Under the pieces are notes generated by a model, which worked only from the letters and a program-made list of their open reading frames with translations, was not told the origin of the DNA and did not search any database. This document shows, one piece after another, positions 1 to 8,677 of a stretch of DNA of 13,526 bases. Each line of letters starts with the position of its first letter. The stretch's first letter is position 1. The DNA comes from Ruminococcaceae bacterium UBA5905 (GTDB lineage: Bacteria; Bacillota; Clostridia; Oscillospirales; Acutalibacteraceae), in assembly GCA_002431285.1 (NCBI GenBank), contig DJEF01000028.1, forward strand, positions 19,322-32,847, given 5' to 3'. The position numbers were made by a program, and so were the translations under genes.

Positions 1-461
1 TTGCGGATGGCATTGGCCAGCAAATAGACACTGCTGCCGATCTCCGCCAGCTCCACCGTCAGCTCCTTAACCTGCCGAAAGCGCTCATAGGCCTCGTCCA
101 GCATGGAATTGGTGGTGGAGAGCGGGTAGTTGGCATAGCTGGTGCTATGCAGCCGCACCGCCGGCAGCTCCACTCCCATCACCGAGCGGTAGTCGATCTC
201 CAGCCCCTCTTCCACCGGGATGTTGCGCACATGATCCTCGCAGAAGCCCAGGGTCAGATTGGCCTTTTGCAGCGCCGCATAGGCTTCGGCATAGGTCGAG
301 TCGATCCGGCTCTGCACATCCGTCGCCTTGTCGATGAGCTGCATCATCTCCCGGATGAGAATATTGCGCTTGCGATCCATCAGATCGTAGCCCAATTCTG
401 CCAGCTCCAGACTTTTCTTCGTCGCCATGAGATTGCCCTTGGTGGGCGCTACCTGTGCCAT
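1..461 (-). CDS. atpD: V/A-type ATPase subunit D (central rotor shaft), C-terminus cut off by the window edge
   Basis: Subunit D is the long coiled-coil axle of the central stalk that turns inside the A3B3 head and passes torque to the membrane ring. About 153 codons are present. The N-terminus MAQVAPTKGNLMATKKSLEL, followed by a segment with DLMDRKRNILIREM, is the hallmark N-terminal helix of the D family (PTK near residue 6, KR-rich helix next). Family members are usually a little over 200 residues, so roughly the last quarter lies outside the window. The start at 459-461 is preceded by a good AAAGGAG ribosome site. D is the last operon gene visible here, 106 bases after B. The symbol follows the bacterial V-type naming (atpD/ntpD) and should not be confused with F-type atpD. 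The family call is secure. Confidence 0.93.
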   Translation of the reverse strand, partial: MAQVAPTKGNLMATKKSLELAELGYDLMDRKRNILIREMMQLIDKATDVQSRIDSTYAEAYAALQKANLTLGFCEDHVRNIPVEEGLEIDYRSVMGVELPAVRLHSTSYANYPLSTTNSMLDEAYERFRQVKELTVELAEIGSSVYLLANAIR

Positions 462-567
462 TCCGAATCACTCCTTTCCGATTTTTATACGCACCGCTCC
501 CGCAACGGCACCAGCGGCAATCGTCCGTCCGAACAACATCGCCGGACAGGACCCCGTCGTCCGGACG
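462..567 (-). other. B-D intergenic gap with a weak hairpin
   Basis: This 106-base spacer is the longest in the operon. It holds a 6-bp inverted repeat (542-547 CCGGAC with 559-564 GTCCGG, 11-base loop) just after the B stop codon. A second GTCCG copy near 520 could compete for pairing. There is no T-run, so it does not look like an intrinsic terminator. An A/T-rich TATAAA sits just upstream of the D ribosome site, without a matching -35. It may trim or stabilise the mRNA between B and D; this is inference only. Confidence 0.3.
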
Positions 568-1947
568 TCATGCCTTTTCTGCGGGCGCATCGTAATACTG
601 ATCCAGCAGCTTATCGTCGATACGATCCAGCTGATTGCGGGGCAGCAGCCGCAGCAGCTCCCAGCCGACATCCAATGTCTCCAGCATCGTGCGATCGGTG
701 AAGCCCTGGTTGAGAAACCGCTGCTCAAACGCCCGCCCAAAGGACAGCATCTGCTTATCGCTGTCGCTCAGCTCCTCCTCGCCGATGACCGAGGCCAGCG
801 CCCGCACATCCTGCACCTTGGCATAGCAGGCAAACAGCTGGTTCGCCACCGACTGGTGATCCGCCCGGGTGAACCCCTCGCCGATGCCGCTCTTCATCAA
901 CCGGGACAGGGAGGGCAGCACACTGATGGGGGGATAGATGCCCTTGCTCTCCAGTGTGCGGTCCAGCACGATCTGCCCCTCGGTGATATACCCGGTCAGA
1001 TCGGGGATGGGATGGGTGATATCGTCATTGGGCATGGACAGGATCGGCACCTGCGTGACCGAGCCCTTTTTGCCCCGGATCATACCCGCCCGCTCATACA
1101 GGCTGGCCAGATCGGAATACAGATAGCCGGGATACCCCTTCCGTCCGGGAATTTCCCCCTTGGAGGAGGAGAATTCCCGCACCGCCTCGCAATAGGAGGT
1201 CATATCGGTGAGGATCACCAGCACGTGCATTTCCAGCGTAAACGCCAGATATTCCGCCGCCGTCAGAGCGCAGCGGGGGGTGATGGTGCGTTCCACGATG
1301 GGGTCGTTCGCCAGATTCAGGAACATGACCACCCGCCCCATGGCGCCGCTTTCTTCAAAAGAGCGGCGAAAATAATCCGCCACATCGTTTTTCACGCCCA
1401 TAGCGGCAAAAACGATGGCAAAATCCTCTCCGTCGCCGATATTGGCCTGCCGGGCGATCTGCACCGCCAGCTCGTTATGGCGCATACCGGAGCCGGAGAA
1501 AATGGGCAGTTTCTGTCCCCGGATGAGGGTCGTCAGCCCGTCGATGGCGGAGATACCGGTATTGATATAGCTGCGAGGCATGATCCGGGACACCGGATTG
1601 ATGGGTTTGCCGTTCACGTTCTCCCGGCTCTGAGGATACACCTCTCCCAATCCGTCCAGCGGCCGCCCCACGCCGTCGAATACCCGACCCAAAATTTCCG
1701 GGGACAAGGGCAGCTCCATGGGGTGCCCCGTCAGGGACACCCGCGTATTCTCCAGCGACAGTCCCCGGGTGCCCTCGAACACCTGCACCACGATCCGTTG
1801 CCCGCTCATCTGCACCACCCGGCCCAGCCGGGAGACGCCGTCGCCGCTGCGCAGCTCCACGATCTCCTCATTGGCGGCGTCGGGCACCCCGTCCAGCACC
1901 ACCAGAGGACCGTTGATCTGGGCAAGCCCTGTATGCTCGATTATCAT
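568..1947 (-). CDS. atpB: V/A-type ATPase subunit B (non-catalytic head subunit)
   Basis: Subunit B alternates with A in the A3B3 hexamer and contributes the non-catalytic interface and the arginine finger. The 459-residue length is normal. The N-terminal beta-barrel begins with a segment containing [11 protein letters not shown], and the nucleotide-site region reads [18 protein letters not shown], which lacks a Walker A lysine as expected for [12 protein letters not shown] and a region around [20 protein letters not shown] follow, and PSLSRL carries the likely arginine finger (Arg349). Spacing to A is 14 bases, and the A stop codon TAA runs directly into the B ribosome site (TAAGGAGGG), suggesting coupled translation. 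Naming follows V-type convention. The call is secure. Confidence 0.97.
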   Translation of the reverse strand: MIIEHTGLAQINGPLVVLDGVPDAANEEIVELRSGDGVSRLGRVVQMSGQRIVVQVFEGTRGLSLENTRVSLTGHPMELPLSPEILGRVFDGVGRPLDGLGEVYPQSRENVNGKPINPVSRIMPRSYINTGISAIDGLTTLIRGQKLPIFSGSGMRHNELAVQIARQANIGDGEDFAIVFAAMGVKNDVADYFRRSFEESGAMGRVVMFLNLANDPIVERTITPRCALTAAEYLAFTLEMHVLVILTDMTSYCEAVREFSSSKGEIPGRKGYPGYLYSDLASLYERAGMIRGKKGSVTQVPILSMPNDDITHPIPDLTGYITEGQIVLDRTLESKGIYPPISVLPSLSRLMKSGIGEGFTRADHQSVANQLFACYAKVQDVRALASVIGEEELSDSDKQMLSFGRAFEQRFLNQGFTDRTMLETLDVGWELLRLLPRNQLDRIDDKLLDQYYDAPAEKA

Positions 1948-1961
1948 CGCTTTATCCCTCC

Positions 1962-3722
1962 TTAGCCATCCACCGGGCGGATGGCGGACAGGGTGTTGTC
2001 GATTTCGGTGATATACCCGTCCAGCAGCTCGATGTGGGCATTGGGCACATCGTATTTCATTTTGACCGCTTTATCGAACAGCCCCGTCGCCAGCAGCTTG
2101 GACAGGGGCACCTGCCGCGTCACCAGCCGCAGAGCCGCATGGTGCAGATGAAGAATCACCCGCATCATTTTCTGCTGCTTTTCCAGCGATACAAAGGTGT
2201 CGTCGGGATGAAACGCATTCTGCTGCAAAAATCCCACCCGGATCACCCGAGCCGTCTCCAGCACCAGCTTCTGGTCATCGGGCAACACATCGGCGCCGAT
2301 GAGCTTGACAATATCCATCAGCCCGTCTTCTTCGGCGAGGATGCCTGCCAGTTCCTCCCGGTCCTTGAGGAACCCGGCGCCCATCTGCTTTTCATACCAG
2401 GACGCCAGATCGGACAGATATTCGCTGTAGCTTTTCGTCCAGTTGATGGCAGGATAGTGTCTGGCGTAAGCAAGGCTCTTATCCAGCGCCCAGAAGCAGC
2501 GGGTAAACCGCTTGGTATTCTGGGTCACCGGTTCGGAGAAATCCGCTCCCTGGGGAGACACAGCGCCGATGACAGACACAGAACCTTCACCGCCGCCCAA
2601 CGGCTCCATATAACCCGCCCGCTCGTAAAACTCGCTTAACCGCGAGGGCAAATAGGCGGGAAAGCCCTCGTCGGCGGGCATTTCCTCCAGCCGTCCGCTG
2701 ATTTCCCGCAGCGCCTCCGCCCAGCGGGAGGTGGAATCCGCCATGATAGCGGCATGATAGCCCATATCCCGATAGTATTCCGCCAGCGTAATGCCGGTAT
2801 AGATGGACGCCTCCCGGGCGGCCACCGGCATATTGGAGGTATTGGCGATCAGCACCGTCCGCTCCATCAGAGAACGTCCGGTACGGGGGTCGGTCAGCTC
2901 GCCGAATTCTCCCAGCACATCGGTCATCTCGTTGCCCCGCTCACCGCAGCCGATATAGACGATGATGTCCGCATCGCACCATTTGGCGATCTGATGCTGG
3001 GTCATGGTCTTGCCGGTGCCGAAACCGCCCGGCACCGCCGCCGCACCGCCCTTGGCGATGGGAAACATGGTGTCGATGATCCGCTGACCGGTGATCAAAG
3101 GCATAGCGATGGGCAGCCGCCGTTTCACCGGACGGGGCACCCGGATGGGCCATTTCTGGCACAGGGTCAGCTCCCGCTCCTCCCCGGCGGCGGTGCGCAG
3201 CCGCACCACCGGCTGGTTGACGGTGTATTCTCCATTCTCCGCCACCCAGACCACCTCGCCGCTCACCTGCGGCGGTACGAGACAGCGGTGGGTGATGGAT
3301 GCGGTCTCCGGGCAGGTGGCATACACCTGTCCGGGAGATACGGTATCCCCCACCTGAACCGTCACCGTCACCGTCCATCGGCGGTTCTCATTCAGCGTCG
3401 GCACCTGCACGCCCCGGCGGATAAACGCCCCGTCTGCGTCCCGGATCGCCTCCAGCGGTCGCTGGATCCCGTCAAAGATCGAATGCAGGATCCCGGGACC
3501 GAGGGTGGCGCACATGGGGCCGTCGGTGCTGACCACCGGCTCGCCGATGCGTAGGCCCTCCGTCTCCTCGTACACCTGAATGGTGGCGCCGGTCTCCTCC
3601 AGCGCGATCACCTCGCCGATGAGCCGCTCCCGGCCCACATACACCATATCCATCATGGACAGATCCGTGCGTCCGGCGACCGTCACCACGGGGCCGTTGA
3701 TCGAATGTATGGTTTTCTCCAT
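1962..3722 (-). CDS. atpA: V/A-type ATPase subunit A (catalytic head subunit)
   Basis: Subunit A is the catalytic ATPase subunit. The protein has 586 residues, typical for the family. In order: an N-terminal barrel (from [17 protein letters not shown]), the bulge domain characteristic of A subunits (about 110-190), the P-loop GGFGTGKT at 232-239 with Lys238, and [10 protein letters not shown] with catalytic Glu261. These are followed by [17 protein letters not shown] and [20 protein letters not shown]. The P-loop has GG where many archaeal and enterococcal relatives have GP. The start was set at 3722, not at an in-frame ATG 10 codons upstream, because AAGGAGG lies 8 bases before 3722 and the family N-terminus begins there. 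It follows E after an 85-base gap. Confidence 0.97.
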   Translation of the reverse strand: MEKTIHSINGPVVTVAGRTDLSMMDMVYVGRERLIGEVIALEETGATIQVYEETEGLRIGEPVVSTDGPMCATLGPGILHSIFDGIQRPLEAIRDADGAFIRRGVQVPTLNENRRWTVTVTVQVGDTVSPGQVYATCPETASITHRCLVPPQVSGEVVWVAENGEYTVNQPVVRLRTAAGEERELTLCQKWPIRVPRPVKRRLPIAMPLITGQRIIDTMFPIAKGGAAAVPGGFGTGKTMTQHQIAKWCDADIIVYIGCGERGNEMTDVLGEFGELTDPRTGRSLMERTVLIANTSNMPVAAREASIYTGITLAEYYRDMGYHAAIMADSTSRWAEALREISGRLEEMPADEGFPAYLPSRLSEFYERAGYMEPLGGGEGSVSVIGAVSPQGADFSEPVTQNTKRFTRCFWALDKSLAYARHYPAINWTKSYSEYLSDLASWYEKQMGAGFLKDREELAGILAEEDGLMDIVKLIGADVLPDDQKLVLETARVIRVGFLQQNAFHPDDTFVSLEKQQKMMRVILHLHHAALRLVTRQVPLSKLLATGLFDKAVKMKYDVPNAHIELLDGYITEIDNTLSAIRPVDG

Positions 3723-3807
3723 TCCTGTGGCCTCCTTAAAGCCCGCCAGCAAATTTACCCGACCCGGTCAATGCCGTCCGGCAGGCTTTGCTGCAATGCT
3801 CGTCAAC

Positions 3808-4410
3808 TTACAGAACCGCCAGCCCGGCCTGCTCCCGGAAACGGGGCTTCTCCTGCTCCAGACGGGCAGCCAGTGTATCGTCCGCCCGCAGCGATGCCGC
3901 CGTGCTCTCCATCCGCAGCCCGCCCAGCGTGTTGGTCTCGTCATATTCCACCCGGCAGGGGCAGCCGAACGCCGCCTGTACCCGTCCGGCGAAAGCAGCG
4001 TCCGCCGGACGCAGATACACCACCGCATCGGTGACGCCGGCGGGCAGCAGCGCTCCCAGCCGCGCCGCCGACCGCTCCAGCAGCGTTCCATACTCCGGCG
4101 TGGCGGTGAATGCCGCCACCGCCCGGGCAGCATCCTCGAACACCTTCTGTTCGTAGGCATCCCGCAGACCGACCAACCGCCGCCGGGAGGCACTGCGATA
4201 GGCCGACAGCTCCACATCCGTCTGCTGCTTCACCTGACCGATAGCCCGCTGATACAGCACCTCATGCCGGTCGTGCATTTCCTTCTCCGCTTCCTGCATT
4301 CGGGTATGGGTATAGGCGGCTGTTTCCTGCTCCTTCGCCCGGCAGGATTCCTCGGCGGCCTGCCGGATCGCCTCCAGAAACAGCGGCAATTTATCCTGTA
4401 TATCGTTCAT
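3808..4410 (-). CDS. atpE: V/A-type ATPase subunit E (peripheral stalk)
   Basis: Subunit E pairs with G/H to form the stator stalks that stop the head from rotating. The protein is 200 residues, the usual size. The first ~110 residues are a charged, Ala/Glu/Gln/Arg-rich helix suited to a coiled coil (AEESCRAKEQETAAYTHTRM, then EAEKEMHDRHEVLYQRAIGQ). The rest is a globular domain ending in a LGGLRMESTAASLRADDTL segment, which matches the family pattern GG-x-x-x-x-(15)-D-x-T-(L/F)-x-x-R-(L/F). Sequence identity in this family is low, so the call rests on length, architecture, this C-terminal motif and position between F and A. A GGAGGGG site lies upstream of the ATG, 23 bases after the F stop. 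Confidence 0.9.
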   Translation of the reverse strand: MNDIQDKLPLFLEAIRQAAEESCRAKEQETAAYTHTRMQEAEKEMHDRHEVLYQRAIGQVKQQTDVELSAYRSASRRRLVGLRDAYEQKVFEDAARAVAAFTATPEYGTLLERSAARLGALLPAGVTDAVVYLRPADAAFAGRVQAAFGCPCRVEYDETNTLGGLRMESTAASLRADDTLAARLEQEKPRFREQAGLAVL

Positions 4411-4433
4411 AGCTATTCCGCCCCTCCGAAAGC

Positions 4434-4739
4434 TCAGAATTTCACCCCGATGGCGTCACGCACATACCGGGTGATGCTGTCCTTGCTGCGCACCCCATGC
4501 CGATCGGGAATCTCCACGATCAGCGGACGGGACACGCTGGTCTTGATGGGATAGATCAGGGAATCGCACTGCTGGGCCAGCCTCTCGGTGATGAGCAGAA
4601 TGCCCACCTCCCGGTCGGCCACCGCCTGCCGCAGATACCGCTCCACCTCGGCCGGCTCATGGGCGACCACCCCTTCGATGCCCGCCATACGCATTCCCAT
4701 CTGGGTGTCTACGTTATCGCTGATGAGAAAGAATTTCAT
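4434..4739 (-). CDS. atpF: V/A-type ATPase subunit F (central stalk)
   Basis: Subunit F binds the D axle and is part of the rotating central stalk. The protein is 101 residues, normal for the family. It starts MKFFLISDNVDTQMGMRMAG, matching the F-type pattern of a short beta strand, D, and a G-F/M-R-L/M-AG element. It also has VGILLITERLAQQ and PLIVEIPDRHG, both strong family signatures, and a C-terminal YVRDAIGVKF. An in-frame ATG 10 codons upstream lies inside the end of K; the start at 4739 fits the family N-terminus, with a modest GGGAAG ribosome site. The gap to K is 19 bases. Confidence 0.94.
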   Translation of the reverse strand: MKFFLISDNVDTQMGMRMAGIEGVVAHEPAEVERYLRQAVADREVGILLITERLAQQCDSLIYPIKTSVSRPLIVEIPDRHGVRSKDSITRYVRDAIGVKF

Positions 4740-4758
4740 GGTTCTTCCCCGCCTGTCG

Positions 4759-5232
4759 TTACAGCACACCCAGACCCTTGAGGATCAGGATGGAGATAAC
4801 CACGCCGTACAGGGCGATAGACTCGCCCAATGCCACGAAGATCAGCGCCCGGCCGAACATCTTCGGATCCTCGCTGGTGGCCCCGATGGCCGCCGGAGCG
4901 CCCGCCGCCACGGCGATACCGCCGCCGATACCGGCCAGCCCCGTCACCAGACCCGCCGCCAGCAGACCGAGACCCAGCGCCAGGCCGTCGGCGGATTTCT
5001 CCTCCGTCGCCTCAGGAGCAGCCGTGGTGGCGACATCCGACGAACTCGCCGCCGTGCCCTCCGCCGACACGGTCATCGCCATCGTGCCGCACAGCACCAG
5101 CAGCACCCCGGCCGCCGCCAGATTCATACACACCATCTTTTTCGGAGAAGCGCCCCGCCGCACCTTGTATACGGCAAACGCCACCGTCGCCGCCAGCACC
5201 AGCACGGGAAGAATAAACAACATCGCTTTCAT
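4759..5232 (-). CDS. atpK: V/A-type ATPase subunit K (membrane rotor ring proteolipid)
   Basis: K forms the ion-carrying ring. The protein is 157 residues with four predicted membrane spans: about 2-23, 33-56, 83-112 and 126-150. The last two form the canonical proteolipid hairpin: a Gly-rich GLAGIGGGIAVAAGAPAAIG helix, a cytoplasmic loop with SEDPKMFGR, and IFVALGESIALYG with the ion-binding carboxylate Glu137. The first hairpin has no carboxylate and ends in a TVSA-EG sequence resembling a signal-peptidase site, followed by a Ser/Thr/Ala/Glu-rich linker (58-82). Only one ion site per polypeptide is therefore expected. The start at 5232 has GGAGGG 7 bases upstream, better than in-frame ATGs at 5262 or 5247. 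Lack of a glutamine in the third helix leaves H+ or Na+ specificity open. Confidence 0.93.
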   Translation of the reverse strand: MKAMLFILPVLVLAATVAFAVYKVRRGASPKKMVCMNLAAAGVLLVLCGTMAMTVSAEGTAASSSDVATTAAPEATEEKSADGLALGLGLLAAGLVTGLAGIGGGIAVAAGAPAAIGATSEDPKMFGRALIFVALGESIALYGVVISILILKGLGVL

Positions 5233-5282
5233 TGTGATACCCTCCATGTATTTGTATTTCACCGTTTATACCTGCAGGCGTC

Positions 5283-7220
5283 TTACGCCTGTTTCTGACG
5301 CACCTTATCACTCAGCCGGAAAGCATGGAACGGCTGTCCGTCCCCCTGATAGAACCGGCTGAACATCTCGTAAAAGCCCAGACGCAGCACCTGAATATAG
5401 GTCAGCACGCCCTCGATGCCCATGATGAGCAGATTCCCCAGCACCAGCACCAGAATGCGGCCGAAGCCCGCCGCCGGCGCCATAGAATACACCACCAGCA
5501 TCATCCCGGCGTGCACCAGCACAAACGCGCCCACCCGCAGGAAAGACACGGTGTTGCTGAAATAGGACAGCACGTATTCGATCAGCTCGAAAAGATTGGC
5601 CAGCAGGTAGTCCCCCCAGCTCTCCGGTTTCCAGTCCGGCTTGCGCTCCACCAGTCCGATGAGGATCTCCTTAAAGTACAGAATGAGGAAACCCACCACC
5701 AGCGGCCAGGTGATCCACGCCGACGGGATGACCGCAAAAGCGTCGCCGCCCATGAATTTGAGAATTTGCAGCACCAGGCACACATACACCACGATGCCGG
5801 TCACGCCGTTTTCGCTGAACAGCGCCTCGCCCACTTGCCGCCGCTTGAGGCAGGCGGCAATATTCAGCCCCATCGCCACGATCAGCAGGAACACGCCGAT
5901 GCCGATGGCCGTCACCAGAATGAGGGTGATATCCTGCATGATGGTGATGGGCTTGTGCATATGCAGCACATTCTCATAGAAACCATCCAGCGCTTCCTCA
6001 TTGCCGAACACCGAGCCGAACAGCGTGCCGAACACCGCTGAGGACAGCCCGCACCGCAGCAGGATTCCGCCCATACGGCTGCGGCTCTTCAGCCACAGAA
6101 ACAGCCCCAGCGCCGCCACGCACAGCCCCTGCCCCAGATCGGCAAACATGATACCGAACAGCAGCGTATACACCACGGACAGGAACAGCGTCGGGTCAAT
6201 ATCGTGATACCCGGGGATGCCGTACATCTCCACAAACTCTTCGTAAGGGCGGATCAAACCGGAGTTTTTCATCTTCGTCGGCGGTTTCGCCCCGGCGGAG
6301 GGTTTCTCCAGCGTCAGCTCTGCGTCCACCGCCTCTGCGGCCGCCCGCACGGCGGCATCCTCCTTCACCGGCACCCAGCCGCACAGGAAGAAGTATTCGC
6401 CGTGCACCACCGCCCGGCTGCGGATCTCATGCAGCGCATTGCGGTACAGCAGCCGGGAATACATGAAATCACAGGCCTCCTGCTGCTCATCCCACAGCTT
6501 GCGCAGCTGGTCGTCGATGGCATCCAGCTCCGCCGTCGCCTGATCCAGCCGCCGCTGGTATTCCTCCATAGCCTTTTCCGGCGTATCGAAGGCCTGCGGC
6601 AGCCGCAAGCGCTGGAAATACAGCGCCGCAAACAGCCGATCCACCTCGTCCGCCTTGTTCGCCGGGGTGAAATACACCCCCCAGACCTCCTCGCCCTCCC
6701 GGGAGCAGGGGAAAAAGAGCAAATACGGGTCCTGCTCGAACCGTTTGAGCTTCTCCAGATTTTCCGCCGGCATCCGGCCGAAACGGAATCGGATGAATTT
6801 GCTCTCATACAGCTCATTGAGGGGCAGATCCATCTGCACAAAATGCTGCAAATCCCGCACGGCGCGGGCATCCTCGTCCTTTTCCGCCAACAGCGCCGTG
6901 CGCTTGTCCTGCAGCTCCTTCACCCGGTTGGACATGGCGGACAACAGCTGAGAATCCACCTGCGCGTCATCCCGGCTGTCCCGCACCTCGTCCCGGTAAT
7001 GCAGCTCCCGGCCGAAGGCCTGCGCCACCTCCTGCACCGCCGCCAACCGTTCGGCGTAGGGATTCGGCTCCGCCAGGGGCGTATACCCCATAGACCCCGG
7101 AATAAACTCCGTCGCCGGTTCCACCTGCACCCGTCCGTCCAGGCAGCAGCGATCAATAAACGCGTCCAGCGCGTCCAGCTTGCCGGAGGCGCGCATCATC
7201 CACATTTTCTCGACTGCCAT
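5283..7220 (-). CDS. atpI: V/A-type ATPase subunit I (membrane stator, a-subunit homolog)
   Basis: Subunit I is the membrane stator that forms the ion half-channels against the K ring and is anchored to the peripheral stalks. The protein is 645 residues. Residues 1-320 are soluble with two long charged helical stretches (about 86-128 and 212-250), as expected for the cytoplasmic arm. Then comes a hallmark PYEEFVEMYGIPGYHDIDPT (325-344), followed by seven or eight membrane spans from about 344 to 612. The essential arginine is most likely Arg613 in VLRLGFYEMFSRFY, near the C-terminus. The start at 7220 is 13 bases after the C stop, with TGAGGCG as a moderate ribosome site overlapping that stop. 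Family assignment is secure. Confidence 0.96.
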   Translation of the reverse strand: MAVEKMWMMRASGKLDALDAFIDRCCLDGRVQVEPATEFIPGSMGYTPLAEPNPYAERLAAVQEVAQAFGRELHYRDEVRDSRDDAQVDSQLLSAMSNRVKELQDKRTALLAEKDEDARAVRDLQHFVQMDLPLNELYESKFIRFRFGRMPAENLEKLKRFEQDPYLLFFPCSREGEEVWGVYFTPANKADEVDRLFAALYFQRLRLPQAFDTPEKAMEEYQRRLDQATAELDAIDDQLRKLWDEQQEACDFMYSRLLYRNALHEIRSRAVVHGEYFFLCGWVPVKEDAAVRAAAEAVDAELTLEKPSAGAKPPTKMKNSGLIRPYEEFVEMYGIPGYHDIDPTLFLSVVYTLLFGIMFADLGQGLCVAALGLFLWLKSRSRMGGILLRCGLSSAVFGTLFGSVFGNEEALDGFYENVLHMHKPITIMQDITLILVTAIGIGVFLLIVAMGLNIAACLKRRQVGEALFSENGVTGIVVYVCLVLQILKFMGGDAFAVIPSAWITWPLVVGFLILYFKEILIGLVERKPDWKPESWGDYLLANLFELIEYVLSYFSNTVSFLRVGAFVLVHAGMMLVVYSMAPAAGFGRILVLVLGNLLIMGIEGVLTYIQVLRLGFYEMFSRFYQGDGQPFHAFRLSDKVRQKQA

Positions 7221-7233
7221 ACGTTCAATCGCC

Positions 7234-8259
7234 TCACTTTTCCACGCCGATCAGCATTCCGGCGGCCGTATCCGTTGCGCCGTAGCGCACACCCTCCACC
7301 AGATGCAGGATATTCTTCAGCTCCAACCGCCGGAGAGTCGCATAGCACAGCATCGCCACCGACGGATCGGTGGTGAACCGCAGCTGCCGCTGACACTGAG
7401 CGAAACACCAGCGCTCCACCGCCAGCTCCACATAGTCCTCCGGCCGCACCGTCAGCTCCCGATACCGGGTGCGGGACAGCGCCTCATTGAACTGCCGCCG
7501 GTCGGTTGCCGCCAGCAGCCTGCGCAGCTGAGCATCGGTTAACAGACCGCCCTCCAGCAGAAATGCTCCGGCCTCCGCCGGAAACCGCCGCAGCACCCCC
7601 GTGCGGTAGATGATCACCAGATCGTCCAGGTCGATCCCGGTCCGTAGCAGCTCCTCCACCGCCCGGCGTTCGCCGCCGGTGTACGTTCTTTCCACCATTT
7701 CCAACAGCTGTCGGGTACAATGCTGTCGCAGCGCTCGATCCATCGCCGCCATATCCACCGGGCCGTCCGGCCGCACCAGAGGGCGGCACAGCTTTTCATA
7801 AGGCGTACCGACCAGGGCCCCGATCAGCGTCTCCGCACCGTCCGCCCGCTCCACCGCCGACCAATCGACAACCGAATGTGCGGCGAAAAACGCCGGTGCA
7901 GCCGGCAGCTCCACCGGCAGACGGCCGGCGGCATAGGTCAGGGCCTGCTCCAGCCGCTCCGTCTCCCATTCCAGCAGAAAGCAGATGTAGAAAGGAGAAT
8001 GGATGGCATAGGCATACCGGGACAACCCCGCCAAATGGCGGCTCTGGATCTCCCGCAGCTGGTTTTCCAGCCGACCCCGATGCACAGAGCCCGGATCGGT
8101 GGCAGTCATATACTGCCCATAGGGCGTTTTCTCTTTGAGATAAGCGGCCAGATCGGTAAAGGTGCGGCAGCCACGCATATCCTCATATTGCCTTGGCGTC
8201 AACCGCTGGGCGTACATAGCCCGGGTCTTCGTCAGCAGTGCATTTTCTGCAGCGTGCAT
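7234..8259 (-). CDS. atpC: V/A-type ATPase subunit C (collar / rotor cap, AC39-like)
   Basis: Subunit C (eukaryotic d homolog) sits on the K ring and joins it to the D/F shaft. The protein is 341 residues, typical. It is mostly alpha-helical and the sequence is poorly conserved, as usual for this family. It starts MHAAENALLTKTRAMYAQRL, carries a YEDMRGCRTFTDLAAYLK segment matching the family's early (L/M)-x-x-x-x-(S/T)-x-x-(D/E)-x-x-x-x-L pattern, and ends with ELKNILHLVEGVRYG, matching the family's E-(I/L)-(K/R)-N-(I/L) C-terminal signature. In-frame ATG 8334 lies inside the upstream gene; 8259 is preferred because it is 10 bases after the previous stop and has GGGAG upstream. Here C comes before I, unlike the Enterococcus hirae order where C follows E. 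Confidence 0.9.
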   Translation of the reverse strand: MHAAENALLTKTRAMYAQRLTPRQYEDMRGCRTFTDLAAYLKEKTPYGQYMTATDPGSVHRGRLENQLREIQSRHLAGLSRYAYAIHSPFYICFLLEWETERLEQALTYAAGRLPVELPAAPAFFAAHSVVDWSAVERADGAETLIGALVGTPYEKLCRPLVRPDGPVDMAAMDRALRQHCTRQLLEMVERTYTGGERRAVEELLRTGIDLDDLVIIYRTGVLRRFPAEAGAFLLEGGLLTDAQLRRLLAATDRRQFNEALSRTRYRELTVRPEDYVELAVERWCFAQCQRQLRFTTDPSVAMLCYATLRRLELKNILHLVEGVRYGATDTAAGMLIGVEK

Positions 8260-8269
8260 GGCTAATTCT

Positions 8270-8587
8270 TCACTCCCGCTCCGTGACACGGGCCGCCAGA
8301 TCGGCCACCCAGATATCGTGCATCTGCTCCACACGAGCCGCCATAGCGGCCACCAGCTCCATCTGCCGGGCGTCCACAGCGGCTTTTTCGGCGGCCAGAC
8401 GGCGGGATTGCTCCTCTCTGGTGTAGGCTTCCGCCTCCCTCACGCCATTCTCATAGGCGGTCTGGAGATCCCGGCGGCGCTGAGCCACCGTATCTTCCAC
8501 ACGGCGGCGTTTTTCCTCCGCCTGTTCCTCCTGCTGGCGTGCCTGTTTATCCACCTGTAAAATGGCGGCGATACTTTTTTCGATCAT
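8270..8587 (-). CDS. V/A-type ATPase subunit G/H (peripheral stalk coiled coil)
   Basis: This first gene of the operon encodes a 105-residue, highly charged, almost entirely helical protein (KQARQQEEQAEEKRRRVEDT and similar), lacking glycine except one and lacking proline. That fits the G/H subunit that pairs with E in the stator stalk. Sequence alone cannot separate G/H from other short coiled-coil proteins; position directly ahead of subunit C, in the same operon and with no other G/H candidate present, carries much of the argument. The start has a strong GGAGGG site 6 bases upstream and lies only about 23 bases downstream of the predicted transcription start. Confidence 0.82.
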   Translation of the reverse strand: MIEKSIAAILQVDKQARQQEEQAEEKRRRVEDTVAQRRRDLQTAYENGVREAEAYTREEQSRRLAAEKAAVDARQMELVAAMAARVEQMHDIWVADLAARVTERE

Positions 8588-8616
8588 CCGGATCCCTCCT
8601 TCATCGACCGATAGGT

Positions 8617-8645
8617 ATTATACTCCGATTTCACACAAATTACAA
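8617..8645 (-). promoter_or_regulatory. Sigma-A promoter of the V-ATPase operon
   Basis: On the minus strand, TTGTAA (8645-8640) is separated by exactly 17 bases from a perfect TATAAT (8622-8617). The start site is predicted near 8610, giving a short leader of about 23 bases that contains the GGAGGG ribosome site for the first gene. The region is A/T-rich in a GC-rich window, which supports a real promoter. Confidence 0.8.
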
Positions 8646-8677
8646 TATCTTAAAAGCGCATGGCAACTATATCCCAC

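Noticed and set aside
480..500. TATAAA before subunit D as an internal promoter
   Set aside because: No -35 at a workable distance and no extended -10 TG in the right place.
427..1965. 512-codon open frame on the plus strand opposite subunit B
   Set aside because: Composition is Gln/His/Pro/Arg-rich antisense of a conserved gene, with no ribosome site or family feature; a shadow of the GC-rich codon bias.
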